A stretch of 64,000 nt of DNA. Origin: Xestospongia bergquistia. Its lineage: Eukaryota > Porifera > Demospongiae > Haplosclerida > Petrosiidae. A program made the position numbers and the translations under genes. Below are positions 10,748-23,809 of the stretch, piece by piece. Within the stretch, counting starts at the first letter, position 1; the number at the start of each line of letters is the position of its first letter. The DNA lies in the NCBI GenBank assembly GCA_963965975.1, contig OZ014411.1, forward strand, positions 5,565,001 to 5,629,000, given 5' to 3'. The notes below the pieces were generated by a model, which had not been told where the DNA came from, searched no databases, and saw nothing but the letters and a program-made list of their open reading frames with translations.

Positions 10748-13700
10748 TTAGAGGTGGCCATGACTACCTCTCGATTCCACTAATCGCTTATCTGAGCTTG
10801 TCAAATTTTCTTTATGACTAGTGAGTGACTGACAACTACTTGTGGATGATTGGTTACTGCTCTGGGGACTCGGTAAATGCTTGCACGGGACAGTCTGAGC
10901 CAGGTTTGTATCATTACTGGTTGATAGATCATTACTATCTGATGATTGAGAAATATCATCAGTTGTAGTGGAAGCATTTCCAGATGTTTTTACAGCACTG
11001 GGGTTTTCTAATTGTAAAGGTGTGTTAGTTGGTGTTTCATCTTTTAAGTTTGACATCTGCAAAGTCAACAACGTTTTATCTTTAGATTCTAAGGTTTCAG
11101 GAGGTTTTAGCAATTCTTGAATGAGCTTTTCTGATTTTAGAAACTTCTGATCTCTATTCTGTAATTTCTTGTCAGTAGATAAGACTTTTATACTGACTAC
11201 CAAAACAGCTAATGATACAGTTACTATTAAAGCTAAAATGATGTATGGGCTAATCAAACCACCATGTCTTGAAGCTTGAGTTGGTGGACTTTCGGTTGTC
11301 ACGTTAAAAGAAAATGTTGTATTGGTTTTGATGGAATGGAGACCAATTAAAGGACAGCCTGTCTTATTAAGAAAACAAATACCAGAGAAACATGGAGTAG
11401 TCACATTACACTCATCTATAAACAAAAAATACATTAACTATAAGCACAAACAGAATATATGTACATAGTAATGTCACTGTACAGATAGCTTTGGTTACTT
11501 ACTGAAAGCAATTATTGGGAGAGTTACAAATCTAAGTGGCATAGGTATTGGGTATTAACTAACAACAACAGGCATATCATATGTTATTAACTAAAATTAA
11601 TGCAAGTTAGCTTCAAATAATAGATCAGAGATTACTACTTCTGCACCATGAAATAAAAAGCCCATTAAAGTAGAATTAATTATTATATGATAATACTTTA
11701 TAATGTACAATGCAAAAATGACAAGTAGTATTTGACAGACCTTGTTGACTATTAAACAACACAGCCATAACATTGGCTGAAGTTGTGGGCCATATATAAC
11801 AGCCCATAAATTGTATAGACAATGTTTTTCTATCCATCCAACGTCCATAGTGTGGCATAGTGCTAATATCGGATGGATAGAGCGTGAGAAGATCTTGTAA
11901 ATCCGGTTTGACTTCAACTACTGGTGTTGTGGTGTTTGCATTAAAGATAATAGTAATGTTTGATAGACAGGTAATGTTCTCTGTAAGAAAGCTATACTGG
12001 CTGTATGCAGTCAAGACTGAGGGTGCCTAAAGTGAAAAGAAAAGCAATAGTAATGTAATTGCTCAAAAAGTAAATAAGAATTGACACTTTGCGTTGTTGC
12101 TCAATGTTTTTTAAGTAAGCTGCTTATAAAATTAAATGTGCTATCATTCAATTGGATAAAATTATCAGAAGGCTCAAGCTGTTACAGCAAATAAATTTAG
12201 ATGCACATTTAAATTCATTGTCTTCAGTGTATTTATAAATTAAATATAGGTTACAGATAGTTAAGTAACTTACAAGACCTAGTACATCATTTGTTTTCCT
12301 TTTTAGATGTAATCTTCTTTTCAGACGAGCACCAAATGATCGCGTGTCTCTCTTTTGTAAGTTATTAAGAACACCAGGATAGCTAGTCAAACAGGATGAG
12401 CTAGTAAGATTGAGGTTGATTACAGGAGTGTTGTCATTTACAAGGGTCATGTTTATTAATATATGATGCTCAGCTAGGGAAGGGTGAGTCACATTATCAT
12501 CAATGATTTGAACAATGATCACTCTATTGAGCTTCTCTTTTGAGGTGACATTGACGTAATAAGTGGGTTCGTCCTCTTGATTCACATATCGAATTGATTT
12601 CAATACTTCCTCAAATTGTTCTACTGTTCCTTCAAATGAAATATAAACTGAACGATTAGTAACATCAGCATAAGTGATAAGTGGATAAAAAGGAGTTCTA
12701 ATAAAGATCTTATCCTCTTCATCCAGATCTCCATTAGTGGCGGTAAGAGTAATGTTAATATTGGTGATATTGTTCATTTCCTCATCAATAATGTCTATTA
12801 GATGTAATGTGACTATGTCCACACTCTTTGAGCCTTCAGTGAATTGTATTACCTCATCAATAGTAACTGATGGTTGATCATTTCTCTCACTAACTGCTAG
12901 GGATATTGTCACAGTCTCACTGTCATATCCTTCAGTGTCGTTGACTAGAAGTGTTACAGTACGAACACCATCTGTTACACTGTTGTTTGTAAGGAGGTTA
13001 ACATAACCAAGAGTACGAAGAACCTAAAATTAGAGAGATAGATACTTAAGTTGAAACATTAAAGTGAAAATAAAATAAAATAAAATACATTACAGTGTGG
13101 TGTTTCATGAGTCACAGTAAAAAATCAATTTTCAAAAATATTCCTTAGCAGTCATTGTAATTGATGTAATAAAATTGCACTGTAGAAATTGGATATGTAT
13201 CAGTACTCTTATCCCCAAACTGCCACACCCTGAGTGAAAAGGCAGCTGATGCTTCAAATTCTTGGTCCTAGTGTCATCAGCACAACATGTCTAATCCATC
13301 CAATCATATACTAATAGTCACATGACAAGTACCTGATGATTGTATGACACATGAATTTTGTGAGAAAAGAAGTTAATAATAAAAAGTCGTGATAATTTCA
13401 AGACTAAAAACTTCTGATGATGTGATTGTTACAATTATAAAGTCTGTGTTTGAAATGATAAGATTAAACCACCAAAGCAATGACCAACAATTGTTTATAA
13501 CATAATTATAACTTCTATCACTAATAAATGATATATCATTCCGAAAAAAAAAAAACAACATGAACAAGCTTGTTGCATTAGCCATTCCTGAGAGGCCTCA
13601 AATTTTAGTAATCACACATTGTTCCATAAGGTCATATGATCACTGACATCATTCTGATGATGCTAGGACCAAGAATTTGAAGCAAATACACCAGACGGCC

Positions 13701-16700
13701 TTTTTGCTCAGGGGTCTGGCAGTCTGGAGGACAAGACTATGCTATCATCACAATCAAAAGGATTAAAGACACATTGCATAATTCAAAGTAGTAACAATGA
13801 ATTCAATTGAAGCTGATATTTAGTTAATGTGTTTTCTTTGATGTGTTGTGTCAGAAACCTATTATGGTTTGGCTAAAGTGCTTGCTTGTATATTATACCA
13901 ATAAAATATCACATAATATATATAGTCTTGTCCCCAGATACCCACTAGCTTAATGCAGAAAAAAGTATCTGGTAATGTTAGTCGCAATTCCCTTGGATTT
14001 GAGCCACTTTTTGGCTCAGCAATCAGAATGCTCTTAGGGCATGACATTGCATGAGACTATAATATCTATCTACATGACAAGATGGAACTTTGCAGACACC
14101 AAAGGAAGAAAAACATTTTAGTAAATTAGTTTCACGCATTCCATAAAATTAGTTATATATACAGAAATAGGTTTATATATTCAAATTATTGACATACTCA
14201 CCTCTCTGTAATGCTCTGAGGAAGAGTTCCCAGTAGCTATAATACTCCTAGAATTGACCCCATCAACAATATAAATACTTATGCCATAATGTGCCGCAAG
14301 AGTCTGGTTGATAGTAAAATAATCATTATCACCATTAAGAAGTCCAATGAAGTGAAGAGTAGCAGTTGATATGTCACTGTCAACATCACGAAGGTAGAGA
14401 TCCTTAGCAAATAGTAATAAAGGGTCATCCTCAAAATAGCTGAGAGATTTACTAGTAGCACCAGACATGTTGTTGAAACGAAGAGTGGGAGCATCATTAA
14501 TTGGTTGAACATAAAACTGTGAAGACAGATACAATATAAAATATATGCAAATATTGACTACTTCTTAACATGAAACATGACTAAAAAATAAAAAATGCTG
14601 TCTAAACTTAAAAACTTATAATGTAGGTTTAAGTATAGTTTAGGGCAAAGCATATCTTGTAAAGTACAACAAATTGCTTGGCAGTTATTTACATGCTAAC
14701 ATATACATACTTCATCAATACTATGTTTGTACTTAATGTACTACATCTACAGCATATCATTATTACATGCTTACTGTTAAATTGAGTGTCTTGTTTTTGG
14801 AAGTATCATCTTGAATAATAAACATCAGAGTCCTAAATACAAAAGATACAATAATGGACGGAGCAATGAGGTATTTTTCTAAACATTTGCTTTGAGATGT
14901 CCTAACCTGTTTCCAGCGGTAGGATTTCCAGGAGATCTATCTTTATGTTCATATCTCAGTGTTTTGAGAGTAGTAGTATAGTTTGATGGAGCAGCTGCAC
15001 CTGTTAATTCCTATAATAGAGTAGAAGTAGATGTTAAATATAGTGATTTTAGTGACTATTGTACCAGAGGGCCAGAGTGTTCTTACAGCAACATTATAAT
15101 ATAATTAATTATGTAGTATTAAGTTTTAGGATCAAATGTTAAGGTGTGTAATATAGAGTTAGCTTACATAACTACTTACCAGTTTGTGTGAGTAACGTGT
15201 AATATTAGGTATACTACCAGGGTTATAAATGGTGATCTCTTCATTGTTGTCATCCACAGCATATAACAAGTAGATAGTTATACTACAATAGAAATAAAAT
15301 TTTGTAAAATTGTGGAAAGTAAGGAGGTAATGATATAATACACTGTATTCAAACTTTAAAGTACTGTTTTGCCTTCCTTTATCCTATTAATTAATTAAAA
15401 CACTATATAAAGCAACTGTGTGTAGAAGAAAATATGCTTGTACAGAAATGTATGAAGTTTTGTACATACACTTTCGACTGAATGTATCAGTCACTTATTA
15501 TTAGTGACTTTCATAATCACAAATCTACTCATCAAATCCTAATACTTCCATGCTTACAAACCTAATCATCAAATCCTAATACTTCCATAATTATAAACTT
15601 AATATTTCCATAATTATAAACCTAATCATCAAATCCTACCTTTGTATCATTTCATTAGGATCAGGATCTAGTACAAAGATATCAGAGTCCACAATAACTG
15701 AACCATTGCCTTCATAGTAAAGCCTTAAACTGTTACCATTGAACAAAATTGTTGGAACATCATTGAGATTAACCAAGATTAGCCTGTAAATTAATTGATG
15801 CAATGTTAATGCAATATAATGATTTAACTATGTCATTTAAATAACCAAGTACAGGTAATTTCTTATACCATTATTAATAAATAATATTGTTACAAGGCTT
15901 TATAAAGTCTATCAAAACTGCCTTTGTACTGTAATTTCCTAAAGATTCACACTAATATTTATAAAGTTTAAACTTACGAGATCCCATTCAGTACGCCTGA
16001 TTGTTCACCATCAAAAAGTAAAAGTTGAAAATGTCTACTCATAGACAACTGATTAGGTTCATCATTACTATAAACAAAATAAGTAAACACAAATAAGTAT
16101 GTTGCTTTGTATCAACAGAATAAACAATTAAAAATAATAACTTGCAATATCATGTAAGTATAAGATAGCTAATGAATTATTATGGTTTGTAAAAAAATAC
16201 TTACGAGTTAAAGTAGACAACATTTTTGAATATCTCCTCATAAACGTTAGTTGTTGCATTACCAGTAATAGTAAGTCGACCATTATCAGGATCATACTAA
16301 GATGAAAAGAAACATGATCAAATAATTCAACTTTACTAAGAATAATAGAGTACTTACATAAAAACACAACCTCAAATAATGTTATGAACTTAACATAGCA
16401 TTAATCTTTAAACATTTGATACATTTTAATATTGTAATAGTTGATAAGTTAACTCAGTTAAGCAAAAACTAGTGACATCATATTGTATACAATGTGATGT
16501 CACTAGTATTATCATTAGTGAGTAATATAGAGATAACTAAAACTACATTTACTCTTAATGATAATAGACCTACTTTATGAGTTATCAAAGGAAATGTTCT
16601 ATCTAATTCAAGAGTTTCATGTTCTACATCAACTGCAAACAAGACAACTGTAGCAGACTGCATAAGATACATTGGATGGTCGGGGTCTGTTATTGTCAAT

Positions 16701-19601
16701 GTCCCATTTAAAATAGGCACTGGATATAGTTGTTCTTCAATAAACATTGGTGCTATACCTAAAATGAAGGGAAATCATGTTTAATTAATTACCATAATGA
16801 ATAATATTAATCAATATTTCATACGCAATTCAATTCAATATGTTCATGGGAAAAATGTCCAAGACATGTAGATATTAACTATTGCACATGCTGGCCTCAA
16901 ATTCATTTACAATAATAGTTTTGTGTCAATTTATAACTATAACCAATATTTGGTAAAGCCACAAATATTAAAAAATGGAATAAGAATGAAGAATACCCTT
17001 CACCTTTGAATGCTGTTATCTGCCTGTGGTATCTAGGACATTAATAGCTTATGAATATGTTTGTTATAGGTAAGCCACCCTCAGTAGACCACACATTAGT
17101 TTATGATAATAACATTCATATATATTAAATAATATTCATATTATAAATCTGGTAAAGTACTATCACAACTATGTCTACCAACTTCAGAGACATTACACTT
17201 CTCAAAATTAGTAAATAGTGATTTCAGTAATTTTCAAGTCTGTGTTAGCATATCTATTATCAAGCAAAATTAGTAAAAAAAAAAGTAAATAATGAACTAT
17301 GATAATGGATTATTGACATATTTTGTGAATGTCCTAGCAATATCATTTATTTAACCATTCATATGCTAATTATATAGTTTCCCTATCTTATAGAATTTGA
17401 ATTATGAAGTAAGGAAGCAGAGGATGGACATCCATTATTTCCGTATTATCATTTATGGAAGCCGAGGACAAAGATTCCAGTTCCATAATTATAACCCTGT
17501 TTGATTGTAACTGGAAATAGGAATTAGAATGTCTGTCCTCAGCTTCCGTAATTAAGAGTAGCAACTACATTTAAAGAATATTAATGACACTGAAATGTAG
17601 TAACGAATCCTATAAAAGTTTTTTCAAAGATATCTGAAGAACTATTAATTATTAAATCTTAAAAGGCAAAAGAAATCGGCTCAAAAAACTATTCAAGCTT
17701 AGTTTCTACTCAAACTTCAACATGTATTACATGAATACATTTTGGGACCAAACATTTCACTTTTAAGTAATATGTTTTAGTACATTATATTATATATGAC
17801 ATCTTAAACACTGACTACTAGTATGGAGACTTTTTGATCACACAAACAACAATCCATAGATCAATAAATATGCCAAGTATAAATTAAAGTATTAAGATAC
17901 CAATCCAAAAAAATTATAATCAAGCACACTGAAAAGGTCGTCTACCTTACAAGTATATCAGCTAAAGTGATCAAACCATAATGTAATAAAAAAGGTACAG
18001 TGGCATTATCATATTTATTATCTTACCAGGAGTGTAAGACAACTCTGGTGGATTATCGTTTTCTCCTACAAATGTGACATTTATACATCCAACACTGTTG
18101 TATGGACCAGACTGAGCCACAACACAAATATTTCTTGGAACAAAATCTGTTTCGTCGTCATAGTTGTATCTTAAAGAAGCAAGAACGACTTTTACAAAGA
18201 GACTAGGATCCACAGCGAGTGATTTTGGCACATACAACTCTTCTTGATATATCCTAAGCAAAGACAGATGATGTCACTCAGTGGCCATTTTATTTTAAGG
18301 TTAAAAATTAATTAGTATTCTCTAACTTTGCTCCTAATATGTTCTCTAGGGCATCTTGGTTGTCAGGATCAGGTTCCTCGTTAGTAAAAGCACCATACAG
18401 ATCTGATGTATTTTCCAGTCTATTATCTTGAAAGGCTTGACTGACTGCAACTTCAACTGATTCGCCATTGTTACCATTAGGATTCTTCATTATAACCACT
18501 GATATGTTGTCCCACTATATCAAGAGAGAACAAGCAGTAAGTTAGTGGAGTGAACATCACATGCTTTTAATAATACCAAAATTGTAACATAACTTACCAC
18601 GCGATTATCAATAATAACGAAGTCAATAAATGATATATCAAGAAGAAATAAAGGTGTTTCATAGACAATAACATCAGGATAGTTTAAACTTGACAGCTTA
18701 TCACGAAAGTCCAAATCCAATAGATAAACAAAATCACAAATGGATTGATAGTTGTCATTTGTTGAGCAATTGAAGCCTTTTTCTGTAGTACAATTACTGC
18801 TACAACCATCACCTGATACAGTATTTCCGTCATCACATTCTTCTACTGAAAGGGCTATTTCCCCATCTCCACAGCCAATTACAGTACAATAACTTGAAAC
18901 ATTTAAACCTGAATGAATTAAGCAAATGTGTGTATTTTTTATTAGACTGAGTATGTTATTTATTGACTTACCATTTGTACAACATTGATAACCTGGTTCA
19001 ACCATGCAATTTGCTGAGCACCCATCATTAGGCATAATGTTGTTATCATCACACTCCTCACCAAGATCTAAATCACCATCACCACAATTGAACCTTGATC
19101 CTGATCCTGATTCTGAACTTGATCCCAATCCTGATCCAATTGTCCGATTAGAACATTGTAGCTGACCATCAATTGGATTAGCATCTAATTAGACAGAAAT
19201 AAACTGACTTCTGGAAGTAATAATTGATTTCAGTTAATTATTAAGATATAACAGTTACTTTTAATCTTATAAATGATATGGGAGCAGAAGAGAATGTAAC
19301 ACTTTAATGTGAAATTAATTCTACATCCTAGACCCTAAACCCCAAACCTTGGAACCTAACTGTATTAACTTTGCATTAAAGTATGGGTTTTTTCTCCTGG
19401 GACTCTACCCACAGAGTCTGTATATTTAGTTTAACTATGAAGGTGAATGTACGTTGCATAATATGATTTTTCCTACAATAAACGCTAAACTTATCATACC
19501 TACAAGTATTACGGATGCAATATCACTGTTTCATACTAGTACTCACCAATTATAAGTATAACTAACACAATTGCTGTTATTGATGGTAATAGTCGCATCA
19601 T
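10748..19601 (-). CDS. Type I membrane protein with Myxo cysteine-rich repeats and cadherin-like repeats (16 exons)
   Basis: Sixteen exons join in phase with consensus splice sites: 19547-19601, 18972-19184, 18598-18908, 18327-18514, 18027-18253, 16574-16758, 16205-16296, 15978-16067, 15640-15783, 15180-15282, 14907-15010, 14775-14832, 14202-14516, 12274-13023, 11741-12026, 10748-11415; 3789 nt, 1262 residues. Exon 1 is a signal peptide (MMRLLPSITAIVLVILII). Residues about 54-140 hold two DUF4215/Myxo cysteine-rich repeats (CGDGD..GEECDD..DGCSANC and CGDGE..EECDDGN..GDGCSSNC). Residues about 190-930 carry at least five cadherin-like repeats with the recurrent signature L/F-x-x-I/L-x-Y-x-N, each followed by an acidic ..N/D-P boundary. 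A polybasic RLKRR..KRK stretch lies near residue 930. One TM helix is at about 1095-1120, then a Ser/Thr-rich cytoplasmic tail. Likely an adhesion or receptor protein; exact family unknown. Confidence 0.85.
13203..13737. mobile_element. MITE-like element with long imperfect inverted repeats
   Basis: The left end (about 13203-13285) contains gcttcaaattcttggtccta followed by a cat-cag segment. The right end (about 13650-13737) contains the reverse complement taggaccaagaatttgaagc. Outer parts also pair: ctgccacaccctgag against ctcaggggtctggcag. No coding capacity. It lies in the intron between exons 13 and 14 of the cadherin-like gene. Confidence 0.55.
15520..15638. repeat. Tandem repeat beside an exon donor
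   Basis: Three to four degenerate copies of a 30-45 bp unit containing aacctaatcatcaaatccta and atacttccata. The last copy runs directly into the donor of the exon at 15640-15783, so the splice site itself is part of one repeat unit. Confidence 0.7.
16468..16507. repeat. 40-bp near-perfect palindrome in an intron
   Basis: ACTAGTGACATCA and TGATGTCACTAGT flank a self-complementary TATTGTATACAATG core. It has only one mismatched pair across the whole dyad. It contains CRE/AP-1-like TGACATCA half-sites. It lies just inside the intron after exon 6 of the cadherin-like gene. Confidence 0.7.
17395..17570. mobile_element. Short inverted-repeat element (MITE relic)
   Basis: The left arm (gaattatgaagtaaggaagcagaggatggacat) pairs imperfectly with the right arm (atgtctgtcctcagcttccgtaatta). 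A third related segment (tatggaagccgaggaca) lies in between, suggesting nested or rearranged copies. No coding capacity; inside an intron of the cadherin-like gene. Confidence 0.45.
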
Positions 19602-20922
19602 GACCGTTGAAGGGGGCGTGACCCTTCGCAGATTTTAAGTGTATCTTTCTCCAAACTGCTACAAAGTGGAAACGACTACTGAGCCTAAAGAAAGCTGAAG
19701 ATAAAACATTAACATAAATACATTATCATCTTTAGATTTGTCTTCCAATAATCTCAAGTCCTTGCACTCAGCCCCACCTACTACTGTTTGCAGACGTACG
19801 TAGAAACGATTATATGTATGACAACACTTACTTAGAAGAAACACTTCTAAAGACCACCTCTCTGTAGCCAGATAATAATTTAGATACTGATATCTTCTCA
19901 ACAAAACAAACAGTGGGTGGTTACACTTTCAAATCTTGTAACATAACTCGCTGCAAGCACCGCCACCTCACTTGACAAGGCGAACGCGTTGCTAGGTCAA
20001 CGCCCCCTTTTTGAAATGTTTAGATACGTTGCTATTAGTAACATTGTGCAGCTATGAATAATAATTATTTTATGAATAATAAATCATGAATAATAACACT
20101 AATTAATATAATTATTGCAATTATCTAGTCTCTTAAAGCCAATGATTTATCTAGTAGCAAATTCATGCACTAAATTGTTTACATACAATGCTGTAGTCTA
20201 ATACTGGGACATCAAATCCAGGGAACAGATCCTATGTGATACCATTAAAAGATCAGCTGCTGTTATAAGAAATTTATAATTAGCTATACCCATATCTTTT
20301 ATAGTGAGTAAAAAACAGCACAAAGACTGTTATAGGACAGTTTAAGCTAAAGTAATTAATTTAGTCCAATTACAAAATTAAGTCAAGTTAATTATAAGTA
20401 TAGCTGGTATACACAAATGCCAGCTATACACTATAATGTCTGACATGCATCTATCACACCATATCACAAGTATTTTAAAGTGACCAGTACTTAATCTAGG
20501 CATTAAAATAAGTGACAATATGTAATTAAAACTGTTCTAAAATTAACCATTTATGACAAAGATAAAATGATTGGACACATATAATATAAACTAATATTAT
20601 ATTAAATAAATTTTCTCATGTTTGCTGCATACTATGATAACTGAGAGTAAGTTGAGGCTTTCTTTTACACAAGAAGATTGAAAATTATATTTAACTTGAT
20701 TTGATAAACAATCAATACCTTGTTAAATCATTAAGTTTTGTCACTTAATGTGATATCAAAGCAATATACAACAGTATAGTAATAGCTACAGTGATGTTAT
20801 TGAGGATTTTACAGCTTTTATTCTCACACACATTTATTGTCATGAGTCATATGATGTCCAGTCACAAACTTGCACTTAGGTAGAAGTACTATCCACCCAC
20901 TCTTGTTTTGTTTAGCTGAGAA
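19602..20922. promoter_or_regulatory. Divergent intergenic region
   Basis: A 1.3-kb spacer lies between the start of the cadherin-like gene (-) and the broken Delta-like copy (+). A 10-bp perfect hairpin (gtatagctgg / ccagctatac) is at 20398-20429. No exon is supported in this stretch. Confidence 0.4.
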
Positions 20923-22439
20923 ATGAGATTACTACTTCATCTATTGTGTGTGCTACTTCTTTGAAGTAATGTATAACTTTAAAAAAAACTTTTAATTGAG
21001 CTGATACTAAAATCTATATTCAGATTTTTTACAACTATTTTTTATCTCTAGGGTACTGCTAATACTTGGGTACTGGATGTTTATCTATACAATTATACTA
21101 ATCCATTCCATGCTCAATATGATGCCAGTAATAACAGATACTGCTAGCTCTGTTGTGTTCAATTTGTAGCAACAATTGTGAAATAAATCTAGCTAGTTTA
21201 AATTGTCAATATTTATTTAGTAATACATACAGGTGTGAGCCCATACTGACATTTTGTATCGGTGGTGATGATCCTCAATGTCTTACAAGTCATGAATACA
21301 ATGACGATGCTACCATTAGCTTCAATGATGGAAACAATGGAGAAAATTTCTACACAACTTTGACATTTGTGTCAACAAAATATCCATCAGCAGTAAGTAC
21401 TATCATACATAAAACAAAAACAAAACATTGTATTGTTTTAAGTTAACAGTGTGTTGTGTAATAAGTGTAAAGGACATGGTGTACTTCAATTTGTGTAATT
21501 AATAAGTTAAATGATTTTCAGTGAACATTAACCTTGAGATTTAAGTCATAATAATGGCTAAACATTGTTTTTTCTATAGAATTTGATCATTTTTACATAA
21601 TGTTTTTCTTTTAATAAATAAATTATAGTTAATGTCATTTATCACATAATAATTCAAAACAGGGTGTACTAAAATTTGATGTGACAATTAATGAACAGGA
21701 CAATGGAGGTGTTGAATTTGTTGACGAATTCACAACTAATTTCCAGTTTCATTTTCCTAAAATTCCAGCAACTCCATTGGTATGTGTCCAACTTCAACTT
21801 TTATGACAACACCTACTGTGACTTCAACAACATTATTCATTTGATAATAACTCTTGTATCAATAAGTATCATTACTTCTACAGTGACTATTGTCATCAAT
21901 TCCACAGTCATAAACATCATAAGTTCAACAGATGTCATAACATCTACTAGTACTAGTACTGTTGTTGTTACTAACACTTCTATTTTGATCAATATAGAAC
22001 GTTATACACAAACACTTAATCCAACAACTACAACTACTCAAAATATTACTAATGTTGTGGGTTCAACATAAGTTATAGTACAATAACTGTCAAGACATCT
22101 ATATTGATTGACATTACTTTAACAATGTATGTTAATTTGACATCTACTGTCATACTAACTAGCACAAAAATTTGTCACTGACAGTCACTAGTACTGGTGG
22201 TATCTTCAGAGACATCTAAACATAGTGAATCAATTATAAAACCCAAAAATGTTTCCATATATTTCTATGTATAGCTGCTGAATTAGAAGCTTCTATATGT
22301 CAAAATACTTCAGATTGCCACAGACATGGTATTACAGCTTGACAACCTTCTTTATGGTGATGAAATTAGTGAAAATGACATCAATAAAGGTGGAGATGAA
22401 TATCACTATGTACCATTAAGAAACAAGTCTGACACATAA
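20923..22439 (+). pseudogene. Broken Delta-like (DSL family) gene copy
   Basis: Pieces match, in order, the intact Delta-like genes at 22923-25114 and 29484-32017. There is a signal-peptide exon (MRLLLHLLCVLLL) with a TGA before its donor. An N-terminal ligand exon from 21055 (GTANTWVLDVYLYNYTNP) meets a TAG at 21146 and then continues in another frame (CSICSNNCE..FNDGNNGENFY, to a donor near 21393). A third exon runs from 21663 (GVLKFDVTINEQDNGG). The cysteine-rich DSL module that should follow is absent: the sequence passes directly into a Ser/Thr-rich stalk (about 21890-22070) with stops. No TM segment was found. The last part (about 22341-22439, LDNLLYGDEI..YVPLRNKSDT) resembles the cytoplasmic tail exon of the plus-strand paralogue. 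Two frame breaks plus domain loss argue for a pseudogene. Confidence 0.7.
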
Positions 22440-22922
22440 AGAATTATGTTGAAACATAATTAGTATTAATATGTGCCAAAAAATATGTAGATAATTACAA
22501 TAATTATGGTGACATTTAACCTTTGTGCTTTGCCATTTTGAGCTGTGGTACAATCTAATAAGACATTACAAACCATACACTATGCATGGAGAGAGATCTT
22601 ATATACTATTAAGTTACATATTGAAACTAACTAAATGACAAATCAATGCTGAAACTTCATCGTTAAATGACTTGGTTTCTTAATAAACCAATTAGTCCAG
22701 TATCTTGATTGATCTTGATGTGATCCAAGAGTTCAAGAAGTGAAATGCTCTTGGGGTGCTATAGGATACTCAATCAACCAATGATAAGGAGAAACAACTT
22801 TTATTTTGATTGAAATTATAAACAGGATGATATAGTCAAGTGCACATGAATAACAATTATAACAAATATAACAGTCTTATTGGCAGAGACCTTACTTAAT
22901 TCAAATAACCTGTAAAATATTT
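22440..22922. other. Intergenic between tail-to-tail Delta-like copies
   Basis: Just under 0.5 kb between the 3' end of the broken copy (+) and the stop of the intact minus-strand copy. No exon or repeat recognised. Confidence 0.4.
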
Positions 22923-23755
22923 TTATTGTTCACTATCAATGTAATCATAGTCATCATTTTGCATTGCTGACATAGATTGTGGTGTTGTACGGATACTTTC
23001 ATAATTCAATAAAGAATAATCATTGTACTGGCTACTGGCAGCAAATTCATAATGTCCATTTTGGGTTAAATCAACAGTTTCAGATAGTTGCTCATATGCT
23101 GGGAATTCACCAAATCTAGCTGCAGTTATGATTGGTTCTATAGAAAAATACACATACAGTAAACTGAAACATAATAGAAATATAATACTAATGAAACAAG
23201 AACAAGTAGTTTGGCAGAAACAGATGTTATGGTGCAGTTAACTTTCAAGCTATGCTATAGAAAGTATAACTATGTTAAATTCACATACCTTTAACACCAA
23301 CCAAATTGTTATAACCTGGATTTGTTATACCTATATATAAACAGAAATGGTTTGTACTCTTGTTGATTACTGTATAGCTAATGCTATAACAGTAATTGTA
23401 AAATGTTATATTTAAATATGTCTACACAAATCATTGTCAAAAAGGTCCTGTAAATGATTTCAAACAAGCTCTTAGAAAAGATTTCAAGTAAGCTCTTAGA
23501 AACTATTTTATCTAATGCAATAGAAATTGCAACATTGTCAATATGACTACAACAGGTAGAAGTGTTTTGTTGTGGATTGGTGACATTCTCATAAGCCTTA
23601 TTTCTTCTATACCATTTGTATATTGGCACGACTAGTAGTATAATGAGCAGAATAGACATCAACAAAAGTAAGGTAGTTATCAATCCAGTAGCAACCTTCC
23701 AGTCATCACATGATACTGCTCTTGCTGAGTAATCTGATGAAATTGCATTACCTAT

Positions 23756-23809
<54 letters not shown>

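Noticed and set aside
11597-11917. Minus-strand frame inside the cadherin-like gene
   Set aside because: Overlaps the phase-consistent exon 11741-12026 in another frame.
13929-14050. Possible second MITE beginning agtcttgtccccaga
   Set aside because: The left end resembles the neighbouring element's outer end, but no matching right end could be shown.
19659-19904. Minus-strand frame near the start of the cadherin-like gene
   Set aside because: No signal peptide, domain or splice partner.
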